Source: Helichrysum umbraculigerum (taxonomy: Eukaryota > Streptophyta > Magnoliopsida > Asterales > Asteraceae). Taken from it: a stretch of 64,000 nucleotides of DNA. The stretch's first letter is position 1. Each line of letters opens with the position of its first letter. Below are positions 58,574 to 64,000 of this stretch, one piece after another. The stretch is from contig CATIUR010000004.1 of NCBI GenBank assembly GCA_949592205.1, positions 64,825,837-64,889,836 of the forward strand. Direction: 5' to 3'. The position numbers and the translations under genes are program-made. A model generated the notes under the pieces. The model did not search any database. It was not told the DNA's origin and worked only from the letters and a program-made list of their open reading frames with translations.

Positions 58574-58823
58574 GAATCCGGCGGATTCGGGTGAATACGG
58601 CGGATTCCTGCCCGAAACCATTGAATACGGCGTATTCTGGTGAATACGGCGTATTCCCCAAACTTTGAACCCAATCCGAGTTTTAGCCATTGAATACGGC
58701 GTATTCGGTTGAATACGGCGTATTCCCCTTGAAACAATCGAATCCGGCGTATTGGATTGAATCCGGCGGATTCGACCCGAAACCATTTACCCGGCGGGTA
58801 CTTCGCCTACCCGGCGGGTACCC
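58574..58823. repeat. Palindrome array GAATACGGCGTATTC / GAATCCGGCGGATTC
   Basis: Eight copies of a 15-mer with mirrored outer arms (GAAT(A/C)CGGCG(T/G)ATTC) are followed by two ACCCGGCGGGTA motifs. The same array lies in the 3' LTR from 63349 with one substitution. Confidence 0.95.
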
Positions 58824-59274
58824 AGCCCAGAATACAAACTGTGCTTTTAAAATTCACTTTAATGTTTTTGTAATAAAACTATTGATACTATCAAACAATA
58901 CGATACGTTGTAATAACTTATGAAGTATAATTACACGAAACAAACTAAATTATATTTTTGGAATATAATTTTAACCCGACACCATTGTGCCGTACATTTT
59001 TACAAAAATTTCAAATGTAAATACGAGTCGAATACTTTGGGACTAATTAACCAAACAAACAATTATACGAATGAACTACTAGGCGTACACTTACAAATAT
59101 GTAATCTCGCGTGTTTAGGGCATTAGGAGGTTACGTTTGGCACACGCGCGCACATTAGGATTTGCTTGCTCAACAGGTGAGTCTTACAGCCCCTATTTTA
59201 CTGTTTTATATCAGGGGTGAGATGCATTACTCGTTTTCCTAAAATTAATAAGAGCTGAGTTAACGCATGATTAG

Positions 59275-59775
59275 CATGACTTGCAATCATGGTAGCTTAA
59301 GCTGTCTGCTTACTTGTCAAACATAAATGCTTGGAATTATATTAATTGGTGTACTAACAATTACTGTCGTTAAGCTTCTAATCTGTTGTCTCATGGCAAC
59401 GTATGATTTGCATGACCTGCAATCATTTCTGAGTGAACGATCTACATGTCCTGAAATCGTTACTCGCTGGCTAATTAAATGTATGATTTGTATGACCTGC
59501 AATCATTTCCGAGTGAACGATTTGCAAGTCCTGAAATCGTTACTCGTTGGCTAGTTAAATATACGGTTTGCATGACCTGCAACCATTTACTTATATACGG
59601 TATGCATGACCTGCAACCATTTACTTATATATTGTTTGCATGACCTGCAACCTCTTACTTATATACTGTTTGCAAGACCTGCAACCAACCATTTACTAAG
59701 GATTAGCATGACCTGTAATCGATACTTAAGTGAACTATATGCATGACCTGCGATTGTTACCTATTAGCTGGATTA
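59275..59775 (+). repeat. Tandem repeats around GCATGACCTGCAA inside the predicted leader intron
   Basis: Two longer units of about 117 bp (CATGACCTGCAATCATTTC ... CTGAAATCGTTACTCG) and then four to five shorter units of about 34 bp (TTTGCATGACCTGCAACC). They account for this intron being about 700 bp against about 485 bp in the other LTRs. Confidence 0.85.
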
Positions 59776-60169
59776 TGATTTTACAAATGTTACTTGTATG
59801 ATCAAACTGTTTACTTACTTACAAACCTGTGAGATTCACCAACCTTTTTGGTTGACCGTTTTAGTAATGCTTCTCAGGTACACAGCATCAGTAGGGATGC
59901 CCAGCAGGATAAGCTTTCTTAGCTCGAGTCGCATGCATTTACAAGCTTGGAGATTTTATTACATTACTTTTGTACTAGTTGTTATGTATTAGAATCTCTA
60001 GGAAGTTACTTGAACTCGAGCTTGTATTTTGAAACTACTTATGTATTAATGTAATAACTTGTTGAACGTCTCATTTAGAGTCGTTCACTGTATCCTTTGT
60101 GCTTGTGATTATTGATTAGTAACACCCAAAACGTCGCTTCCGCAAACTGTTAAATTTGGGGGTGTTACA

Positions 60170-60435
60170 GATTGGTATCAGAGCCTAAGGTTATAGCGAA
60201 CTAGGTTGCATTTAGTGGGCCTAGACTATGACCGTTAGGCAGTATTCCTCATTAGATATAACTGGTTCAGGAATTACAGCATACAAGTTTAATTTAACAT
60301 AGCCTGATCAACTATGTACAATTAAATGAAGATGATGTAAGATCTGAAAGGGGTTATGTTGAACAGGAATGCACTAGTCGACTCTGACCACGAGAGAACC
60401 GTGACTTGTACTTGTTTTGCGCTAGATACAACTAG
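60170..60435 (+). promoter_or_regulatory. Leader segment shared with the full-length element
   Basis: About 266 bases align with 29061-29325 with scattered differences. This is much better than the flanking LTR and the following leader, suggesting selection on a cis-acting RNA signal. Confidence 0.55.
60173..60184 (+). other. Primer-binding site, initiator tRNA-Met
   Basis: TGGTATCAGAGC, three bases after the LTR end, as in the full-length Tekay element. Confidence 0.95.
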
Positions 60436-60905
60436 GGGGATCAGATGTATGTATACATGGGTTATACATATATGCTTAGGCCTAGTAATATCCTCGGATA
60501 TTTGGTAACGAACTTAATGTTCATATACGTCTTAGAACTTGCCAACGGTAAGTTGATCGATTCAGGAAAATAGTACCGGGATGTGCCCTGGCAGAGAGGG
60601 TCATCTCTTCGAAATAGACTTACCTTAGGTAGAGATTTAGAATTTCGACACCTTAATCTATACAAACTGGTCACCAGAGGACCGTCCTTCTCTCATCTAT
60701 CATAATTAACATCTGAATTCAAAATTTCTCTAAGTACTCAAAATCTTGTAATCTTTTGAACTCGCATGTTAAATGATTACAATCTTCATTATTCTACACC
60801 ATTGATTGTCACTTGTGTTGTGGTATATTATTGTTATATATACAACTACGATGATCATATTCTTATACGAAACTCTGACATGTCCCTTATCTTCATTGAA
60901 GGAAC

Positions 60906-61979
60906 ATGCCTCCACGTCGCCAATTCACTCAAGCTCAGGTCGATCGACTGGTTACTGACGCAGTAAGTGCTGAGCGACAACGATCCAGCGGCGCTGAAAC
61001 ACCACCAAATACCACTGTAGTGAAACCCTGCACCTACAAGGACTTCCATAACTGTAAACCCTTGACTTTTCAAGGTACTGAAGGAGCGATTGGTCTGATA
61101 CGTTGGACCGAGAAAATCGAATCAGTGTTCCTCATCTGCAACTGCACGGAAGAGGATAAAGTCAAGTTCGCCGCCAGTACCTTTTCTGACACCGCCCTTA
61201 CCTGGTGGAACACTTATGCTCAGACAGTGAGTGTCGCTAATGCTTACAAACTACAGTGGGATGAACTGAAGAATATGCTGAGGGGCGAGTACTGCCCAAG
61301 AGATGAACTGAAACAACTAGAGATAGAATTCTGGAATCACAGGATGCAGGGAAATGACATCACCGGTTACACCAACCGTTTTCACCAGCTGGCACTCTTG
61401 TGCCCATCCATGGTTGATCCTGAATACAAAAGGATCGAAAAGTACATTGATGGACTTCCCGAGCGAATTCAAGACCTTGTAACTTCGTCCAAACCGGGAA
61501 CCATTCAAAGCGCCATTCGTATGGCTCATGAACTGACGGCAAATTATGTTCGCCGTGGCACAACTTCTGCCCCATCTGCAAACAAACGCAAATGGGAAGT
61601 AACTCCCTACTCATCCAACCCTACCTCCGACAAAAAGCCCGCAACTGCCAATACCAATGACTCAAAGGCTTACAAGGGAAGCAAGCCTTACTGTTCCAAA
61701 TGCGGTATACACCATGATGGCCCCTGTCCCTGCGCCAACTGCAAGAAATTTGGGCACCTGGCCCAAGACTGTCGAACCAACCCCACTGGTACTGATACTC
61801 CTGCACCCAAAACCTGTTATGAGTGTAACGGTACTGGGCACTTTAGGAAGGATTGCCCGCAGCTGAAAAACAAAAACAACAATCCTGCTCGAGGGAGAGC
61901 CTACATACTCCGTGCTAGGGAAGACCCAAACCCGAGTCTTGCTGATTTTCTCAACACTGGTACATTCACATACAGATAA
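60906..61979 (+). CDS. gag: Gag of the non-autonomous element (intact)
   Basis: 357 codons, no stop or shift. The gag domain covers about residues 40-215 (GTEGAIGLIRWTEK, ALTWWNTYA, GYTNRFHQLALLCP). CCHC knuckles lie at 276-289 (CANCKKFGHLAQDC) and 304-317 (CYECNGTGHFRKDC). It is collinear with the gag of the full-length element. The frame ends soon after the second knuckle, where the protease would begin, with a short unrelated tail (ADFLNTGTFTYR). It would form particles or co-assemble with Gag of an autonomous relative; reverse transcriptase and integrase must come from elsewhere. Confidence 0.95.
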   Translation: MPPRRQFTQAQVDRLVTDAVSAERQRSSGAETPPNTTVVKPCTYKDFHNCKPLTFQGTEGAIGLIRWTEKIESVFLICNCTEEDKVKFAASTFSDTALTWWNTYAQTVSVANAYKLQWDELKNMLRGEYCPRDELKQLEIEFWNHRMQGNDITGYTNRFHQLALLCPSMVDPEYKRIEKYIDGLPERIQDLVTSSKPGTIQSAIRMAHELTANYVRRGTTSAPSANKRKWEVTPYSSNPTSDKKPATANTNDSKAYKGSKPYCSKCGIHHDGPCPCANCKKFGHLAQDCRTNPTGTDTPAPKTCYECNGTGHFRKDCPQLKNKNNNPARGRAYILRAREDPNPSLADFLNTGTFTYR

Positions 61980-62529
61980 CCCTATTACCTTGATGTTATT
62001 GGCTTTACTAAATTCTATTCATTACTCGATAATTCATTCCGTAGCTTAGATCCTATGAGTGAGATAGGATTTGTATACATATCTGATTTGACTATTATGT
62101 GATATAGGTATATATACATATATAGGTCTCAATTGCGTACTACTTAATAGGCTATTATATACTGAAGATATAGGAATAGGCCTTATCTGATGATACCTTA
62201 GTTACTATTTACTCTACTGAAAACGACAAACTTTGTCCTACCGACAAAACCATCAAGGATTTACTGAATTACTTTAGGCTACTAGTACACATTGTAGCTA
62301 CTCCCTAGTGATCGACTGGACTGATCATGTAGGCAAAATAGTCAACACATCTCGAAGATTGATTTCGAATTTCTTAGTTGCCGGAAGGGCACTAGTTCAA
62401 CAAGGGGAGATAGACAACTCTAGATAGGTGTTGTCAGACTTACGTAAATAACATGCGAACTATAACTTGAATACAACGATAAATACTATGAACAAATTTC
62501 GGGACGAAATTCTCCTAACAAGGGGAGAA
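61980..62529 (+). other. Non-coding remainder and polypurine tract of the gag-only element
   Basis: 550 bases replace pol. A block at about 62090-62185 (GTGATATAGGTATATATACA, then AGGCTATTATATACTGAAGA) resembles 29330-29425 of the full-length element, where it lies upstream of gag. AATTTCGGGACGAAATT and AAGGGGAGAA directly precede the 3' LTR. Confidence 0.75.
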
Positions 62530-64000
62530 TGTGACACCCGGTCAAAATAACCCAAAATTTGGTCCCAATTTAAACTTTTAAAACATGTATTAGATACGTG
62601 TTAACACTTAATCATTCAAGTATTATATATATATGTATATATATATAAACCGAAACGATTATTCAAATAATCGCGAATACACGAAATTAACAAAACGTAG
62701 AAACCCAAAATAAAATTTAGTGAAAAACAATTTTTAACAAAGTATTATTATTGAGAATAATAACTACGTACTCCGTTTGAAATTTAAATACATTTTAGAC
62801 ACAGAAAACTATCCGTACATTTTAAGTAAAACAAAGATATATTTTATATCTCTTTAAAAGTATTTTTATAAAATACTTTGATTTAAAACATATACAATTA
62901 CGTTTTTAGAAATTTATCATTCTAAAAGATTTTATTAATTTACGATCGGGTACGAGAACACGGAGCGAAAATACTACCTAATATCAATTATTGGGGTCGG
63001 TTATACCAACCAACCCCAATAATTCATCCAAAACACTGAACTCATTCTCACCCTCTCGATCTCTCCCTCTGCTCCCTCTTTCTCTTCAACTTACATCATC
63101 ATCAACAACAACATAAACATAATCATCATCCTCATCTTGGATCATCACCACCTTCACGTTCATCACCATCATCATACTCACGGCTCCGTTTTAAATTCGT
63201 AAGATCCACTAACTCTTTTTCGTTAATTTTATGTTTATAATACATTATATAACATGTACTAGCTTAATATTAAGTTATTGGTTGCGGAATTTGGATTTAA
63301 AATGGGTTTTGTAAACATTCTGCATGAACAGAGTCGAACCAGACACATGAATCCGGCGGATTCGGGTGAATACGGCGGATTCCTGCCCGAAACCATTGAA
63401 TACGGCGTATTCTGGTGAATACGGCGTATTCCCCAAACTTTGAACCCAATCCGAGTTTTAGCCATTGAATACGGCGTATTCGGTTGAATACGGCGTATTC
63501 CCCTTGAAACAATCGAATCCGGCGTATTGGATTGAATCCGACGGATTCGACCCGAAACCATTTACCCGGCGGGTACTTCGCCTACCCGGCGGGTACCCAG
63601 CCCAGAATACAAACTGTGCTTTTAAAATTCACTTTAATGTTTTTGTAATAAAACTATTGATACTATCAAACAATACGATACGTTGTAATAACTTATGAAG
63701 TATAATTACACGAAACAAACTAAATTATATTTTTGGAATATAATTTTAACCCGACACCATTGTGCCGTACATTTTTACAAAAATTTCAAATGTAAATACG
63801 AGTCGAATACTTTGGGACTAATTAACCAAACAAACAATTATACGAATGAACTACTAGGCGTACACTTACAAATATGCAATCTCGCGTGTTTAGGGCATTA
63901 GGAGGTTACGTTTGGCACACGCGCGCACATTAGGATTTGCTTGCTCAACAGGTGAGTCTTACAGCCCCTATTTTACTGTTTTATATCAGGGGTGAGATGC
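62530..64000 (+). repeat. 3' LTR of the gag-only element (partial)
   Basis: First 1471 bp of the expected 2415, collinear with the 5' LTR at a constant offset of 4775 bp. Differences seen are in the palindrome array (CCGACGG for CCGGCGG) and near 63876. The window ends inside the donor hairpin of the predicted leader intron. Confidence 0.95.

Larger units (their letters stand above)
57755..60169 (+). repeat. 5' LTR of the gag-only element
   Basis: U3; CGATCGGGTACGAGAACACG block near 58170; palindrome array 58574-58823; donor CAG|GTGAGT at 59174 with hairpin; a long internal repeat array; acceptor TTCTCAG ending 59877; U5 ending GGTGTTACA. Confidence 0.95.
57755..64000 (+). mobile_element. 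Gag-only (TR-GAG type) non-autonomous Tekay relative, runs off window
   Basis: A 2415-bp 5' LTR (TGTGACACCC...GTGTTACA), a 2360-bp interior with only gag, and the first 1471 bp of the 3' LTR. The interior lacks protease, RT, RNase H and integrase. I noticed two substitutions between the LTRs over the 1471 bp visible in both, so insertion is very recent. By LTR length the element should end about 945 bases beyond the window and be followed by TAAGT. Confidence 0.93.

Noticed and set aside
58484..58786. 100-codon minus-strand frame with repeated IRRIQ/NTPYS (again at 63259-63561)
   Set aside because: Translation of the palindrome array. Both copies are in LTRs and antisense to the element.

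Overview
The window looks like a transposon-dense stretch of an asterid-type eudicot nuclear genome, possibly Asteraceae (a low-confidence guess). The signs are AT-rich DNA, telomere-like TTTAGGG motifs, chromodomain-bearing Ty3/gypsy elements primed by initiator tRNA-Met, and intron-containing receptor-kinase fragments. I see no bacterial operons, rRNA, canonical tRNA genes or CRISPR arrays. Host-gene material is limited to LRK10-like receptor-kinase pieces, one RPA-like OB-fold exon and a FAR1/MULE transposase fragment.

Layout. 1-2461: minus-strand gypsy element A (leader plus 5' LTR), which cuts a MULE/FAR1-type transposase gene (2462-3432). 3.5-9 kb: small TIR elements, including a MITE with a telomere-like core (4201-4804), a SINE-like duplicate (5041-5400), an orphan LRK10-like ectodomain gene (6644-7450, minus) and a 1.14-kb fold-back MULE with a perfect 9-bp target duplication (7610-8750). 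9925-12767: a solo gypsy LTR (TSD CAAGA) with a nested MULE-MITE. 13.7-19 kb: small DNA transposons and one RPA-like exon. 19.6-40.9 kb: a nested stack made of a decayed Tat-type element, a 1.9-kb insertion inside it, a minus-strand Athila-like element, and a 10.6-kb Tekay/Del-type chromovirus (26403-36998, TSD ACCTT) sitting in the Athila-like LTR. 40.9-44.6 kb: gypsy fragment B, a relative of A in opposite orientation. 45.7-53.0 kb: an LRK10-like kinase gene split in its coding exon by a 6-kb Copia element (46680-52685, TSD AAGGA). 53.4-57.3 kb: a MULE-MITE, a PIF/Harbinger remnant and a 2.2-kb TIR element inside an (AT)n tract. 57755-64000: a gag-only non-autonomous Tekay relative (TR-GAG type) whose 3' LTR runs off the window.

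How the parts relate. The intact chromovirus, the solo LTR and the gag-only element share one LTR architecture: U3, a CGATCGGGTA-like block, a leader carrying a tandem array, a strong 5' splice site followed by a hairpin, a branch/acceptor site, U5, then a tRNA-Met primer site. The full-length and gag-only elements also share about 260 nt of leader just after the primer site although their LTRs are diverged. That fits cross-mobilisation of the gag-only element by an autonomous partner. Several elements here have nearly identical LTRs but broken coding regions, which points the same way. The least explained items are the conserved leader intron and hairpin, the CCGGCGG-core palindrome arrays, and a long Athila-like open frame in which the protease is followed by an unrecognised domain instead of reverse transcriptase.
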